Source of the DNA: JAWVFM01 sp963823245
Lineage (GTDB): Bacteria; Actinomycetota; Thermoleophilia; Solirubrobacterales; 70-9
NCBI GenBank assembly: GCA_963823245.1
Contig: CAWGKQ010000007.1
Coordinates: 372,001 to 436,000 of the forward strand
Reading direction: 5' to 3'
DNA length: 64,000 bases
The notes beneath the pieces were generated by a model that saw only the letters and a list, made by a program, of their open reading frames with translations, had not been told where the DNA came from and searched no databases. Shown in pieces: positions 1 to 9,191 of this stretch. How positions within the stretch are numbered: the stretch's first letter is position 1; each line of letters begins with the position of its first letter. A program made the translations under genes and the position numbers.

Positions 1-990
1 CGCCTCGACTTCGTCGTACCCGACTTCCGGCGCAACGAGGCGGTGGCATTCATCGAGGGTGGGCTCGAGGACGTGTCGCTGTCACGGCGGCGGCTGCGCT
101 GGGGAATGAAGCTGCCGTGGGACGAGAGCCAGCGGATGTACGTGTGGTTCGACGCGCTCCTCAACTACGTCACAGCGCTCTCGTTCGCGCGGGAGGGCGA
201 GGACCTAACCGAGCGCTACTGGCCGGCCACGCTCCACGTGCTGGCGAAGGACATCCTGAAGTTCCACGCGGTGATCTGGCCCGCGCTCTGCTACGCGGCC
301 GGGCTCGAGCCGCCGCAGCGGATGGTCATCCACGGCTTCCTGCTGATGGGCGAGCGCAAGATGTCGAAGTCGCTCGGCAACGTGCTCGACCCCAACGAGG
401 TGATCGAGCGCTTCGGGGCCGACGCGCTGCGCTTCTACTGCTTTCGCGAGGTGTCGTTCGGCCAGGACGGCGCCGTGTCGGCCGCGGGCTTCGAGTCGCG
501 CTACGAGACCGAGCTGGCAAACGACTGGGGCAACCTCGCGAGCAGGGTGCTGGCGATGGTGGAGCGCTACCGCGACGGGGTGGTCCCCGCGGCCGATGCC
601 GATCCGAAGCTCGCGGGCGGCGACGACGGGCTGGGCCGCGTGGAGGAGCGCGTCTGCGAGCTTCTCGACCGCGCCGAGCTGACGCAGGCCTTGGAGGCGA
701 TCTGGGCGCGGGTGCGGCGGCTCAACCGCTACGTGGAGGAGCGGCGACCGTGGGAGCTCGCCAAGGATCCGGCGCTCGCCAGCGACCTCGACACCGTGCT
801 CTTCAACCTCGCGGAGGGCCTGCGGGTCCTCGCGCTGCTGCTGACCGCGTACATGCCGGCGACGTCGGACGCCGTCCTCGAGGCCCTGGGCGAGAGCGGG
901 CGCGAGCTGGCGACGTTCGGCTCGGGGTCGGGCGGGCGGCGGGTGGAGCGGATCCCGCCGCTCTTCCCCAAGCTCGAGGCGGCCTCCTGA
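1..990 (+). CDS. metG: Methionyl-tRNA synthetase, C-terminal part (5' truncated by window edge)
   Basis: Charges tRNA-Met with methionine in the cytoplasm. The reading frame is open from base 1, so the N-terminal Rossmann half lies outside the window; the GTG at 43 is an internal valine. The class I signature KMSKS is exact at bases 358-372, followed by the helical anticodon-binding domain (LNRYVEERRPWELAK near 721-765). No C-terminal tRNA-binding (EMAP-like) domain follows, so this is the short form. The gene converges on the oxidase at 994, with only 3 bases between the two stop codons. The family call is firm. Confidence 0.95.
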   Translation, partial: RLDFVVPDFRRNEAVAFIEGGLEDVSLSRRRLRWGMKLPWDESQRMYVWFDALLNYVTALSFAREGEDLTERYWPATLHVLAKDILKFHAVIWPALCYAAGLEPPQRMVIHGFLLMGERKMSKSLGNVLDPNEVIERFGADALRFYCFREVSFGQDGAVSAAGFESRYETELANDWGNLASRVLAMVERYRDGVVPAADADPKLAGGDDGLGRVEERVCELLDRAELTQALEAIWARVRRLNRYVEERRPWELAKDPALASDLDTVLFNLAEGLRVLALLLTAYMPATSDAVLEALGESGRELATFGSGSGGRRVERIPPLFPKLEAAS

Positions 991-993
991 GCC

Positions 994-2549
994 TCAGGCC
1001 GGCCGGATGGCCTGGCGGTTTCGGAACAGGAAGTCCGGGTCGTACTTCTTCTTGACGCTTCGGAGCCGGCTGTAGCTCGCTCCGTAGTAGGCGGACTCCC
1101 ATCCGGTGAGGTCTGGGTCGATGTAGCCCTGGTAGGCCTGCTTCGAGACGTAGGGCTGGAGCGCGTGCCAGGCCGAGTCGATCCAGCGGCGCGTTGAGCC
1201 CTCCTGCGAGGAGTCGTTGAAGTAGGCGAGGTACTGGATGCAGCACAGGGCGTCGCGGTGGACGAAGGCGGTCGCGCCGGGGGGAACGCGGTTGACGACG
1301 CCCCCGTAGGAGTCGAAGAGGAGCGCCGCGCTGCCCTGCGAGGACTTGGCCTGCCGGCGCTCGATGGCCGCGACGGCCGCCTTGCGGCCCGCCGCCGGCA
1401 TGGGCTTGGTGACGTAGTTCGACTTCGCGAGGAAGAGGGCGCGAGGCAGCGTCCCACCGGGGCTCGTGCCGACCGTGTGGCACTTGCGGAGCGCCGTGTC
1501 CGCGCAGCCGGCCCAGCGAAGCATCAGCGCCATGTAGGGGAGCGTGCCGGTCGTCACCGACGCGCCGGCGACGTCGAGCGGCCTCAGCAGGCGCTTCAGC
1601 TTGTCGGCCGAGCCGAAGTACTGGCCGTTCGCGCCCACCGACGGGGTCGACGCGCCGGTCGAGAGGTGGAAGATCGACATCAGCTCGTCGGGCGCGTGAG
1701 GGGCGAAGCGCTGCCACGCGCCGAGCGCGTCCGCCGCGCTCGACCATGGCCAGGAAGCGCTGAACCACGCGGCGCTCGAGACCCGGTGGATGCGCTGGCG
1801 GAAGGAGGTCACGACGCCGAAGTTGCCGGCCCCGCCGCCTCGCGAGGCCCAGTAGAGGTCGGGGTTCGAGCGCTTGCTCGCCTCGATGAGACCGGCCGTC
1901 GGCGGTGACGACGCGCAGCGCCTCGATGTTGTCGCAGGCGAGGCCGAGCTTGCGGGCGGCCAGGCCGGTGCCTCCGACCTGCGCGTGCCCGCCGATGCCC
2001 ACGGAGGGGCACGAGCCGGCAGGGGTGGTCGCGCCGTGGTGGGCGAGCTTCGCGTAGACGTTCACGAGCTGGGAGCCGGCGCCGATCTCCGCCACCCCGG
2101 CGCCGCGGTCCACGGAGATCGAGTCCAGCCCGGCGACGTCGATGACGAGCACGCCGTTGCCTGTGGAGTAGCCGCCGTAGCTGTGCCCGCCGGCCCGTGG
2201 CACCACCGAGACCTCGCGATCCGTGGCCCACTTCACGGCCGCCTGCACGTCGGCCTCGCTTGCGGCCTGGACGATCGCCACCGGCTTCGAGCCGTCGTAG
2301 ATCTCGTTGTAGATCCCCGCCGCGCGGTGGTAGCCGGCCGAGCCCGGGGTGACGACGCGGCCCCGGACCTGATCGGCGAGCTGGGAGAGCGTCGCGGGCT
2401 TCTTGGCCGGGGCGGCCTTGCGGCGCACGGTTCGGGTCAGCGTGCTTGTGTGACGAGCCGCCGCCGCCGCACGCCGCGAGCGTCAGCGCCGCAATTCCGC
2501 CCGCGGCGCGGACCATGAGCTGGCGGCGATCGAGCGGAGCGTCGCCCAT
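994..2549 (-). pseudogene. FAD-linked oxidase (PCMH/berberine-bridge type), Tat lipoprotein, two frameshifts
   Basis: A BBE-like flavoprotein oxidase predicted to be exported and lipid-anchored. The N-terminus (from ATG at 2549) reads MGDAPLDRRQLMVRAAGG and continues to a lipobox LAAC, so it has twin Arg, a hydrophobic stretch and a lipidated Cys. After a frame break near 2430 comes the FAD-binding PCMH domain (PVAIVQAASEADVQAAVKWA; PRAGGHSYGGYS; AHVG-type segment GIGGHAQVGGTG). A second break near 1890 leads to DLYWASRGGGAGNFGVV and the substrate and BBE domains, ending at 994. The BBE motif region is YYGASYSRLRSVKKKYDP. Each break needs a single indel, so sequencing error or recent inactivation both fit. 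An upstream ATG at 2561 is also possible. The substrate is unknown. Confidence 0.8.
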
Positions 2550-2571
2550 CTCCGCAATCATCGCCGACACC

Positions 2572-3324
2572 TTGGTCGATACGCATTGCCATCTCGGGCT
2601 CTGCGAGCCGCCGGTCGCCGAGCTCGTGGAGCGGGCGCGCGCGGCCGGCGTCGGGCGCATGCTCACGGTTGGGCTCGACGAGGCGACGAACGCCCAGGCG
2701 ATCGAGCTCGCCTCGGAGCACCCGGAGGTTCTCGCTTGCGTCGGGAGGCACCCGAACTCGGCCACGGGCTTCGACGCCGCCGCCGCGGCCGCCATCGAGT
2801 CGCTGGCCGCCCACCCCCGCGTCGCGGCGGTCGGGGAGACGGGCCTCGACTACTACCGCGACGGGGCGTCCCGCGAAGACCAGCGCCGCGCGTTCGAGGC
2901 CCAGCTCGAGATCGCGCGGCGAGCGGCCAAGCCGGTGGTGATCCACATGCGCGAGTCGGTGGACGACACGTTCGATCTCCTCCGCTCCTCGGCCGAGGGG
3001 GTCGAAGTGATCCTGCACTGCTTCTCCGGGCCGGCGGAGGCGGTCGCCGAGGCGGGCGAGCGCGGGTGGTACTGCTCGTTCGCGGGGAACGTGACCTATC
3101 CGAAGGCCGGCGATCTCCGGGAGGCTGCGGCTCTGGTTCCCGACGGTCTGCTCCTCGTGGAGACGGACTCCCCGTTTCTGGCTCCCCAGCCGGAGCGCGG
3201 GCGGCCGAACCAGCCGGCGAACGTCGTCCACACAGCGCGGACGGTCGCCGACGTTCGCGGCGTCGAGCACGCGGAGCTCGACGAGCTCGTCGAGGCCAAC
3301 GCTAAGCGGGTCTTTCGATGGTGA
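2572..3324 (+). CDS. tatD: TatD family metal-dependent deoxyribonuclease
   Basis: A TIM-barrel hydrolase with 3'-5' DNase activity known for the family. Metal-ligand motifs are visible: THCHLG at the N-terminus, GETGLDYY near residue 90, VIHMRE near 125, LHCFSG near 150 and ETDSPFLAP near 200. The start is inferred. The frame is open further upstream, but the family begins just before the HxH motif, so the TTG at 2572 (MVDTHCHLG) is preferred. No good Shine-Dalgarno is visible. It is divergent from the oxidase starting at 2549 and overlaps rsmA by 7 bases. The metG-tatD-rsmA-ispE order is a common bacterial arrangement, here interrupted by the oxidase. Confidence 0.88.
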   Translation: MVDTHCHLGLCEPPVAELVERARAAGVGRMLTVGLDEATNAQAIELASEHPEVLACVGRHPNSATGFDAAAAAAIESLAAHPRVAAVGETGLDYYRDGASREDQRRAFEAQLEIARRAAKPVVIHMRESVDDTFDLLRSSAEGVEVILHCFSGPAEAVAEAGERGWYCSFAGNVTYPKAGDLREAAALVPDGLLLVETDSPFLAPQPERGRPNQPANVVHTARTVADVRGVEHAELDELVEANAKRVFRW

Positions 3325-4079
3325 AGCTCGGGCAGAACTTCCTCGCCGACCCGAACCTGCTCGACGCGATCGTCCGCGACGCCGGCCTCGCGGGGAGCGA
3401 GGCCGTGCTCGAGGTGGGGGGCGGTGAGGGGGCGCTCACCCGGCTCCTCGCGGATGCGGCGGGGTTCGTCCACGTTGTCGAGCTCGACGAGCGGCTTCGC
3501 GAGACGCTCGAGGCCGCTGCCGCCGGCCGCGGAAACGTCGCGCTTCATTTCGGCGACGCCATGCGACTCGACCTCGCGGCTCTTGACCCGGCGCCCGAGG
3601 CGATGGTGTCGAACCTCCCGTACTCGATCGCCACGCCGCTCCTCATCCGCACGATCGCCGAGCTTCCGCGCCTCTCGCGATGGACGGTGATGGTGCAGCG
3701 CGAGATCGCCGACCGCCTTCGTGCCGGGCCGGGGAGCCGGACCTACGGAGCGCCGAGCGTCACCGTCCAGCTCGCCTGCTCCGTCACCCTGGTCCGACCG
3801 GTCGACGCCGCCGTCTTCCGCCCGCGTCCCCGGGTGGCCTCCGCCGTGGTGCGCCTGGAGCGCCGCGGCCCCGCCGCGGATGAGCGGCTCGCGGCGCTGG
3901 TGCGGGCCGCGTTCGCCCATCGGCGGAAGACGCTCGCGCGATCGGTCGAGCTGGCGGGGATCGGGCCCGGTCGCGAGCGCGTCGCCGCGGCGCTCGGCGT
4001 GGTCGGCCTTGCGGCTGACGCGCGCGCCGAGGCTCTCAGCCCGGAGGAGTTCAGGGCGCTCTCGGAGGTGCTCGCATGA
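3318..4079 (+). CDS. rsmA: 16S rRNA (adenine1518/1519-N6) dimethyltransferase
   Basis: KsgA/RsmA dimethylates two adenosines in the helix 45 loop of 16S rRNA. The protein has 253 aa. It opens with the typical GQNFLADPNLLDAIV, followed by SAM motif I VLEVGGGEGALTRLL near residues 35-50, the acidic ribose-binding VVELDERL, and catalytic motif IV NLPYSIATPLL near residue 100. The C-terminal FAHRRKTLARS is also typical. The start ATG lies inside the tatD end (7-base overlap) and the stop overlaps ispE as ATGA, indicating translational coupling. Confidence 0.96.
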   Translation: MVKLGQNFLADPNLLDAIVRDAGLAGSEAVLEVGGGEGALTRLLADAAGFVHVVELDERLRETLEAAAAGRGNVALHFGDAMRLDLAALDPAPEAMVSNLPYSIATPLLIRTIAELPRLSRWTVMVQREIADRLRAGPGSRTYGAPSVTVQLACSVTLVRPVDAAVFRPRPRVASAVVRLERRGPAADERLAALVRAAFAHRRKTLARSVELAGIGPGRERVAAALGVVGLAADARAEALSPEEFRALSEVLA

Positions 4080-4906
4080 TCCTTCGAGCGCCGGCCAAGC
4101 TCAACCTCTGCCTCTTCGTCGGGCCGGTACGGGCCGACGGCCGGCACGAGATCCGGTCGCTCTTCACGCCGCTCCGCCTTGCCGACCGGATCGTGGTGGA
4201 GTCCGCCGAGGCCGACGAGGTGGTCTGTCCGGGCGTCCGGGGCCCGAACCTCGCCGCCGCGGCGCTCAGCGCCCTGCGCGCCCGGGGATGGGAGCATCCC
4301 CCCGTCCGCATCGAGATCGACAAGCGGATCCCCGTGGCGGCCGGGCTCGGCGGCGGGAGTGCCGACGCGGCCGCCGTGTTGCGCCTGGGGCGCGGGGAGG
4401 TGGACCGCCTCGACGAGGCCGCGGCTGAGCTCGGCGCCGACGTCCCGTCGCAGCTCGAGCCGGGCATTGCCTTGGTGGGCGGGGCGGGGGAGCGGGTCGA
4501 GCCTCTGCCAGATGTCATGGAGATCGGAGTCGTCGCGGTGCCCGGCGAGGGCCTTGCCGCGGGCGACGTCTACGCGGAGGCCGACCGGCTCGAGCTCGGG
4601 CGCACGGCGGCCGACCTCGAGGGAATCGGGGAGCGCCTCGAGCGAACGGCCCGCTCGGCCGCCTCGCCGCTCGACTATCCCGAGCTCCTGCGTAACGACC
4701 TGGAGCCCGCCGTGCTCGCGCTCAGGCCCGAGGTGGGTGCCGCCCTGGAGGCGCTGCGCGAGGCGGGCGCCGAGGTGGCGATGGTCGCGGGGTCGGGCCC
4801 CACCGCCGTCGGGCTTTACGCCGATGTCGCCGCGGCCGACAGCGCGGCTTCGAGGCTGCCGCCCGCTTTCGCGGAGGCCTTCGTCACGTCGACGGGCGCC
4901 GCCTAG
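4076..4906 (+). CDS. ispE: 4-diphosphocytidyl-2-C-methyl-D-erythritol kinase
   Basis: A GHMP-superfamily kinase of the MEP isoprenoid pathway that phosphorylates CDP-methylerythritol. It has 276 aa. The N-terminal APAKLNLCLFVG motif and the phosphate-binding loop PVAAGLGGGSADAAAVLR near residues 83-100 identify it. The C-terminal GHMP segment AMVAGSGPTAVGLY is present near 235-250. The start overlaps the rsmA stop (ATGA) and the stop overlaps the GTG of the next gene by one base, so tatD to the DedA-PAP2 gene reads as one operon. Confidence 0.95.
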   Translation: MILRAPAKLNLCLFVGPVRADGRHEIRSLFTPLRLADRIVVESAEADEVVCPGVRGPNLAAAALSALRARGWEHPPVRIEIDKRIPVAAGLGGGSADAAAVLRLGRGEVDRLDEAAAELGADVPSQLEPGIALVGGAGERVEPLPDVMEIGVVAVPGEGLAAGDVYAEADRLELGRTAADLEGIGERLERTARSAASPLDYPELLRNDLEPAVLALRPEVGAALEALREAGAEVAMVAGSGPTAVGLYADVAAADSAASRLPPAFAEAFVTSTGAA

Positions 4907-6282
4907 TGGCCGCCTGGGCCAGGGAGAACCGCGGCGACCTGATCCTCGCCGCGATCGTGGTGTCGGCGCTCGTCGTGATCAACCTCGTCCTTCCCGGCAT
5001 CAACGCCCAGAGGGTGCTCCATGACCTCTCGACGTCGCTCGGCGAGGCCACGTACCCGCTCGCGTTCGCGGCCGCCTTCCTCGAGACGGGCGCGTTCGTC
5101 GGCCTGATCCTCCCGGGCGAAACCGCGGTCATCCTCGCGGGGGCCGTGGCCGGTCAGGGGGCGACCTCGATCGGCGTGACGATCGTGGTCGTTTGGATCG
5201 GGGCGTTCGCCGGCGACTCCACGAGCTTCTGGATCGGGCGCAAGCTCGGGCGAGGCTTCGCGCTTCGGCACGGCCCGAAGCTGCGGATCACCGAGGAGCG
5301 GCTCGAGACCGTGGAGGGCTACTTCGAGCGCTACGGCGGGCGCACGATCATCATCGGGCGGTTCATCGGGCTCGTCCGCGCGCTCGCCCCGTTCGTGGCA
5401 GGGACATCGGGGTGGCGCTATCGCGAGTACGCGCCCTACGGCGTGGTCGGAACGGCTCTGTGGGCCGCGGCCTTCTGCCTCGTCGGGTACTACGCCTCGC
5501 AGCACATCGACGATGCCGTGAGGATCGCCGGGCGGGCGACCTTTGCGTTCGGCGTCCTCGCAGCGGGCGGCGTCGCCACGTACTTCGTTGTCCGTTGGCT
5601 GCGGCGGGCCGACGCGCCCACGCGGCGGCGCGTCGCGACCAGCGCGCTGGGCGCCGTCCTCGTCATCGGGCTGGGGGTCCTCGTGACCTACGGCATGATC
5701 GTGAGCGGCCATCCCGGGCCCACGGCGCTCGACCGCTCCGCGTTTGCCGACGCCGCCGACCTGCGGACCGCTTCGCTTGTCGACGTGGCCAAGGTGCTGA
5801 CCTTCCTTGGGTCGGCCTGGGTCGTCCTTCCGGTGGCGATCATCGCCGGCGTCCTCCTCGCGCGCCGCGAGCGGTGGACGGAGCTCGCGGTCCTCGCAGC
5901 CGCCGTCATTCTCAGCTTCGTCGCCGTCGAGGCGCTGAAGGCGCTGATTGACAGGCCACGGCCGCCGGACCCGCTGGTCGGGACCGTCGGCTCGTCCTAT
6001 CCGAGCGGCCACGCCGCGCACGCCGTGCTCTACCCGGCGCTCGCGGTCATGGCGGTGGCGCTGCTCCGCCCGGCGGTGAAGTGGTCGACCGCCCTCATCG
6101 GCGCCGGGCTCGGGATCGCGCTCGTGGTCGGCGTCACGCGCGTGTACCTGCGCGCTCACTACCTGAGCGACGTCTTCGGAGGGTGGGCCCTGGGCGCGGC
6201 CGCCTTCACGGGCTGCGCGCTCGCCGCGCTCGCCGTCGCCCGCATGCGGCAGAATCCCCGCGATGACGCTGCCCCTGGCTGA
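4906..6282 (+). CDS. DedA-family / PAP2 phosphatase fusion membrane protein
   Basis: A two-domain integral membrane protein of 458 aa. Residues about 30-205 are a DedA/SNARE-associated domain (LETGAFVGLILPGETAVILAG, then GRFIGLVRALAPFVAG, the usual F/G-x-RxxPxxRxxxPxxAG-like loop). Residues about 260-440 form a PAP2 acid-phosphatase domain with all three motifs: KALIDRPRP, PSGHAAH near 365, and TRxYLRAHYLSD near 410 (R-x5-H-x3-D). DedA proteins are linked to undecaprenyl-phosphate or lipid flipping, and PAP2 enzymes dephosphorylate lipid pyrophosphates. The fusion would join translocation and dephosphorylation of a lipid carrier, but that is inference. GTG start, 1-base overlap with ispE. Confidence 0.9.
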   Translation: MAAWARENRGDLILAAIVVSALVVINLVLPGINAQRVLHDLSTSLGEATYPLAFAAAFLETGAFVGLILPGETAVILAGAVAGQGATSIGVTIVVVWIGAFAGDSTSFWIGRKLGRGFALRHGPKLRITEERLETVEGYFERYGGRTIIIGRFIGLVRALAPFVAGTSGWRYREYAPYGVVGTALWAAAFCLVGYYASQHIDDAVRIAGRATFAFGVLAAGGVATYFVVRWLRRADAPTRRRVATSALGAVLVIGLGVLVTYGMIVSGHPGPTALDRSAFADAADLRTASLVDVAKVLTFLGSAWVVLPVAIIAGVLLARRERWTELAVLAAAVILSFVAVEALKALIDRPRPPDPLVGTVGSSYPSGHAAHAVLYPALAVMAVALLRPAVKWSTALIGAGLGIALVVGVTRVYLRAHYLSDVFGGWALGAAAFTGCALAALAVARMRQNPRDDAAPG

Positions 6283-6511
6283 GATCTCAACGACGCAGGT
6301 CTGGCTGTTCGCCGGCACCGGGCTGATCGGCCTCGGCGCCTTCGGCGCCCTGATCCTCGCGCCCGCCCTCGGCGCGTATGGCCGCCGGTGGGAGAAGGCG
6401 ACCGCCGCCGTCCTCTCGCTGTTCGTCCTCGCCGCGCTCGTGCTCGTCGGCTTCGTCATCGGCGCGTTCGTCTTCTACAACTGGGACACGATCTCGGGCT
6501 GGCTCGGCTAG
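6263..6511 (+). CDS. Small two-helix membrane protein, function unknown
   Basis: 82 aa overlapping the preceding stop by 20 bases. Two hydrophobic stretches are visible: about residues 12-35 (WLFAGTGLIGLGAFGALILA) and about 46-72 (AAVLSLFVLAALVLVGFVIG), separated by a short basic loop GRRWEK. The aromatic-rich end YNWDTISGWLG suggests an interfacial tail. No family was recognised. The overlap with the DedA-PAP2 gene suggests co-translation and possibly a role beside it. Confidence 0.7.
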   Translation: MTLPLAEISTTQVWLFAGTGLIGLGAFGALILAPALGAYGRRWEKATAAVLSLFVLAALVLVGFVIGAFVFYNWDTISGWLG

Positions 6512-6542
6512 AGCGCCGGCCCCCGGGGCCGTCACAGCCTCC

Positions 6543-6548
6543 TAGACT
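6543..6548 (+). promoter_or_regulatory. -10 box TAGACT, leaderless-type, for the PucR-type regulator
   Basis: TAGACT ends exactly 6 bases before the ATG at 6555. Transcription would therefore start at or next to the start codon. No Shine-Dalgarno is present, and no clear -35 is visible. Confidence 0.55.
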
Positions 6549-6554
6549 TCCCCA

Positions 6555-7817
6555 ATGAGCCCGAAGCAGGCGGGCGGCAAGCCGTCCGCGACCTCACGGG
6601 CCCGCCAGGCCGCGCAGGCGGAGAGCGGGTCCGCGTCGCTCGACGCGCTCTCCGACGCGATCGAGTCCGGGGCCGGCCTGCCGGCGGTCGCTCGGGCGGC
6701 CTCGCGGGTGCTCGACGCGAGCGTCGTGCTGATCGACCGCTCGAGCTCCGTGCTTGCGGTCGCGGCGGCCTCGTCGTCGGAGGAGGCGAAGCTTCTGGAG
6801 GCCGGTTCCGGCGTCAGCGTCGCCGAGCTTCGGGTCGCGGACACGGTCGTCGGCGAGTTGCGCTACAGGTCGCGCTCGGGCGCCGCCGACGCTGCCCTGG
6901 CCCGCATGGTCACGGCGCTCCTGGGTCTCGAGCTCGAGCGTTCCCGCGCGCCGGACTGGGCGACCGAGGAAGCTGCGGGGGAGCTGGTGAGAGCGCTGCT
7001 CGCGCGGTCGGTGACCGACCGAGGCGACATCGTCGCCCGGGCGGCCGAGCTCGGCGCCGGCGTCGCGGCCGGCGCCGGCGTAGTCGTCGCCCGCGCGACA
7101 CCGCATGCGGCCCAGTCGGGCGAGTGGCGCGCGCGTGTCCTGACGCTCGCCACTCGGGGCGCTCGCGCGGCGAGCTCGGGGGCGCTCACCGCGCTCGGAG
7201 AGGGCGAGGGGGCCGAGGTCGTGGCCGTGATTCCCGCGACCGAGGAGGCCACGCTCGCGCGGGCGGCCGACGCGGTTCACCGCGAGCTCGACTCCTCGCT
7301 TCCCGGCTTCGCGCTCACCGTTTCGCGCAGCCGGTTCGCGGCCGATCCAGTCGACCTCTACCGGGCGGGGAAGGAGGCGGAGCTGGCGGCGAACGTGGCC
7401 GAGGCGGAGGGCATCGGCGTCCTGGCCTTCGAGGACACGGGCGCCTACCGGCTGCTGCTCCCGGCGATGAGCGAGGACCCCGGCGAGCTCGAGCGCTTCT
7501 ACGAGGAGACGGTCGCGCCGCTCGTGGCCTACGACGAGCAGTACGAGACCGACCTGCTCGCGACGATCGAGGCGTACCTCGACAACGACGGCAACGTCAC
7601 GCCCACGGCCGAGAGCCTGTTCACGCACCGCCACACCGTGCGATATCGGCTCGAGCGGGTGAAGGAGCTCGCGGGGCACGACATCACGTCGACCGAGGGC
7701 CGGGAGAAGCTCGGCCTCGGGCTCAAGGCGATGCGGGTGCTTGGGATCGCGTCGCCGCGCGGCCCGGCGGCCGAGCCGGGCGCGGCGGCCGGCCGAGTCA
7801 GGCCGCCGGCGGAGTAG
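6555..7817 (+). CDS. PucR/CdaR-type transcriptional regulator
   Basis: 420 aa. The C-terminus (residues about 330-395) holds the PucR helix-turn-helix signature: DLLATIEAYLDNDGNVTPTA, then SLFTHRHTVRYRLERVKEL. It is preceded by a GGDEF-like CdaR middle domain (ALTVSRSRFAADPVDLYRAGKEAE) and an N-terminal GAF-like region (SVVLIDRSSSVLAVAAAS). Such proteins are one-component regulators, usually of purine, amino-acid or sugar catabolism. The ligand and regulon cannot be told here. The gene stands alone downstream of its own promoter box. Confidence 0.85.
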   Translation: MSPKQAGGKPSATSRARQAAQAESGSASLDALSDAIESGAGLPAVARAASRVLDASVVLIDRSSSVLAVAAASSSEEAKLLEAGSGVSVAELRVADTVVGELRYRSRSGAADAALARMVTALLGLELERSRAPDWATEEAAGELVRALLARSVTDRGDIVARAAELGAGVAAGAGVVVARATPHAAQSGEWRARVLTLATRGARAASSGALTALGEGEGAEVVAVIPATEEATLARAADAVHRELDSSLPGFALTVSRSRFAADPVDLYRAGKEAELAANVAEAEGIGVLAFEDTGAYRLLLPAMSEDPGELERFYEETVAPLVAYDEQYETDLLATIEAYLDNDGNVTPTAESLFTHRHTVRYRLERVKELAGHDITSTEGREKLGLGLKAMRVLGIASPRGPAAEPGAAAGRVRPPAE

Positions 7818-7948
7818 CTTCGGACGCGTCTAGCGGACGAGCACGAACGTCAGCGGCGTGCCGCGCCCGTGGCTCTTGTGGACCAGGACGTTGCCGGCGA
7901 ACCGTGCCGCCGAGAACCTGGAAGCGGTCGTTCTGGAGCGCGGCGAGC

Positions 7949-9166
7949 CTACCCTCGGCCGGCCCACCGCGCCGGCGTAACCGGCGGGTTCTCCTCCAGC
8001 CCGCCGCGCCAGTAGGAGCGCGCGAGGCGAAGGACGTTGCCCGAGCAGATGCCCTCGGCGTCCTCGGCGCCGTAGCGGTCATGGAGGGCGTCCTCGAGGC
8101 GGTGCATGTCGCCCTCGTCCTCGAGGCCCGGGAGCGTCGGCTTGATGAAGCCGTCGAAGTCGGTGCCGATGCCCGTGTGGCGGTGCGAGCCCGTGATCTC
8201 GCGGATGCGGTCGGCGTGGCGGTAGAGGACCGCGAGGCCGTCCTCGAGGTGGGCGGGGTGCCCGAGCCCGTCAGCGGCCTGGTGGGTGGCGAGGATGAGC
8301 CCGACCACCCCGTCGCGCTCGGCGATGCGCTCCAGCGTGGGCGCCGTGAGGTTGTAGCGGTCGTGCCCGAAGCGGTAGCCGGCGTGGCTGGCGATCACCG
8401 GCGCCTCGCGCTCGGGGTCCAGCTCGTCGAGGAGGTCGAGCGTTTCAACGATCGCGCGCTCGTCCATGTGGCTCAGGTCGACGATCACCCGCTCGCGGAC
8501 CATGGCGCGCACCGCGGCGCGGCCGAGGTCGGTGAGGCCGGTGTCCGGCGGCATCGAGAAGAAGCGGTCGTAGATGCTGGTTGGGAGGAATGGGATTGCG
8601 TTGACGTTCGTCGCGACCGAGCGGTAGAAGAGGTGGGCAAGCGTGATGTAGAGGCAGCCGCGCTTGGCGAGCTCGGTGACGTTGGCGTCGATCTCCTCGG
8701 CAGTCGGACCGAGATGGAAGCCGCCCTCGACGCAATGGATCAGCACGGCCTCCCCGGCCGCGAGGCCGCGCTCGAGCTCGTCGGGGTCGTGGGCGATCCG
8801 CGCACGGCCGACCTGCTCGTTTGCGACCTCAGTTTCCACGTCCTCGATCTGGCGGAGGAGGGTCGGGAAGTAGCTGCGGTCAGGCGGCGAGCCGTACTTC
8901 TTCGCGAGGTCCATCTCGTCGAACGGGGAGTAGAGGGCCGAGAGCGCGACCCCCACCCCGCCGGAGTGCAGCAGCGGCACCGTGACGCGCGGACCGGAGT
9001 CGTAGCGGCGGTAGTTGCCGAAGAGGCTCGCGGTGCGAATGAAGAACGAGCGGACGGCGTCGAGGGCTCGCCAGCGCCCGGGCGCGGAGGCGACGAGCTT
9101 CACGATCCCGCCCTCGATCCGGGGGCGCAGGTGCATCGGGTAGTGCGCGTGAAGGTCGGCGATCAC
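7949..9166 (-). CDS. Membrane dipeptidase (peptidase family M19)
   Basis: A zinc-dependent renal-dipeptidase-type enzyme hydrolysing dipeptides. 405 aa. The metal-binding N-terminal DLHAHYP is at residues 4-10. HCVEGGFHLG carries the bridging Glu, followed by DLSHMDER and SHAGYR (His ligands). GIGTDFDGF near residue 326 holds the active-site Asp. No signal peptide is seen, so it is probably cytoplasmic. GTG start at 9166 without a visible Shine-Dalgarno. The tRNA-Gln gene on the same strand ends only 25 bases upstream, so the two may share a transcript. Confidence 0.9.
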   Translation of the reverse strand: MIADLHAHYPMHLRPRIEGGIVKLVASAPGRWRALDAVRSFFIRTASLFGNYRRYDSGPRVTVPLLHSGGVGVALSALYSPFDEMDLAKKYGSPPDRSYFPTLLRQIEDVETEVANEQVGRARIAHDPDELERGLAAGEAVLIHCVEGGFHLGPTAEEIDANVTELAKRGCLYITLAHLFYRSVATNVNAIPFLPTSIYDRFFSMPPDTGLTDLGRAAVRAMVRERVIVDLSHMDERAIVETLDLLDELDPEREAPVIASHAGYRFGHDRYNLTAPTLERIAERDGVVGLILATHQAADGLGHPAHLEDGLAVLYRHADRIREITGSHRHTGIGTDFDGFIKPTLPGLEDEGDMHRLEDALHDRYGAEDAEGICSGNVLRLARSYWRGGLEENPPVTPARWAGRG

Positions 9167-9191
9167 GGGGGAGTGAGTTTCGAACCGTTAG

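Noticed and set aside
986..998. Palindrome CCTGAG-C-CTCAGG between metG and the oxidase
   Set aside because: Arises from two convergent stop codons; too short for a convincing terminator.
7824..7930. Minus-strand peptide RFAGNVLVHKSHGRGTPLTF ending just before the dipeptidase
   Set aside because: It looks like a protein C-terminus but has no start, no upstream coding frame and overlaps nothing recognisable; too short to call.
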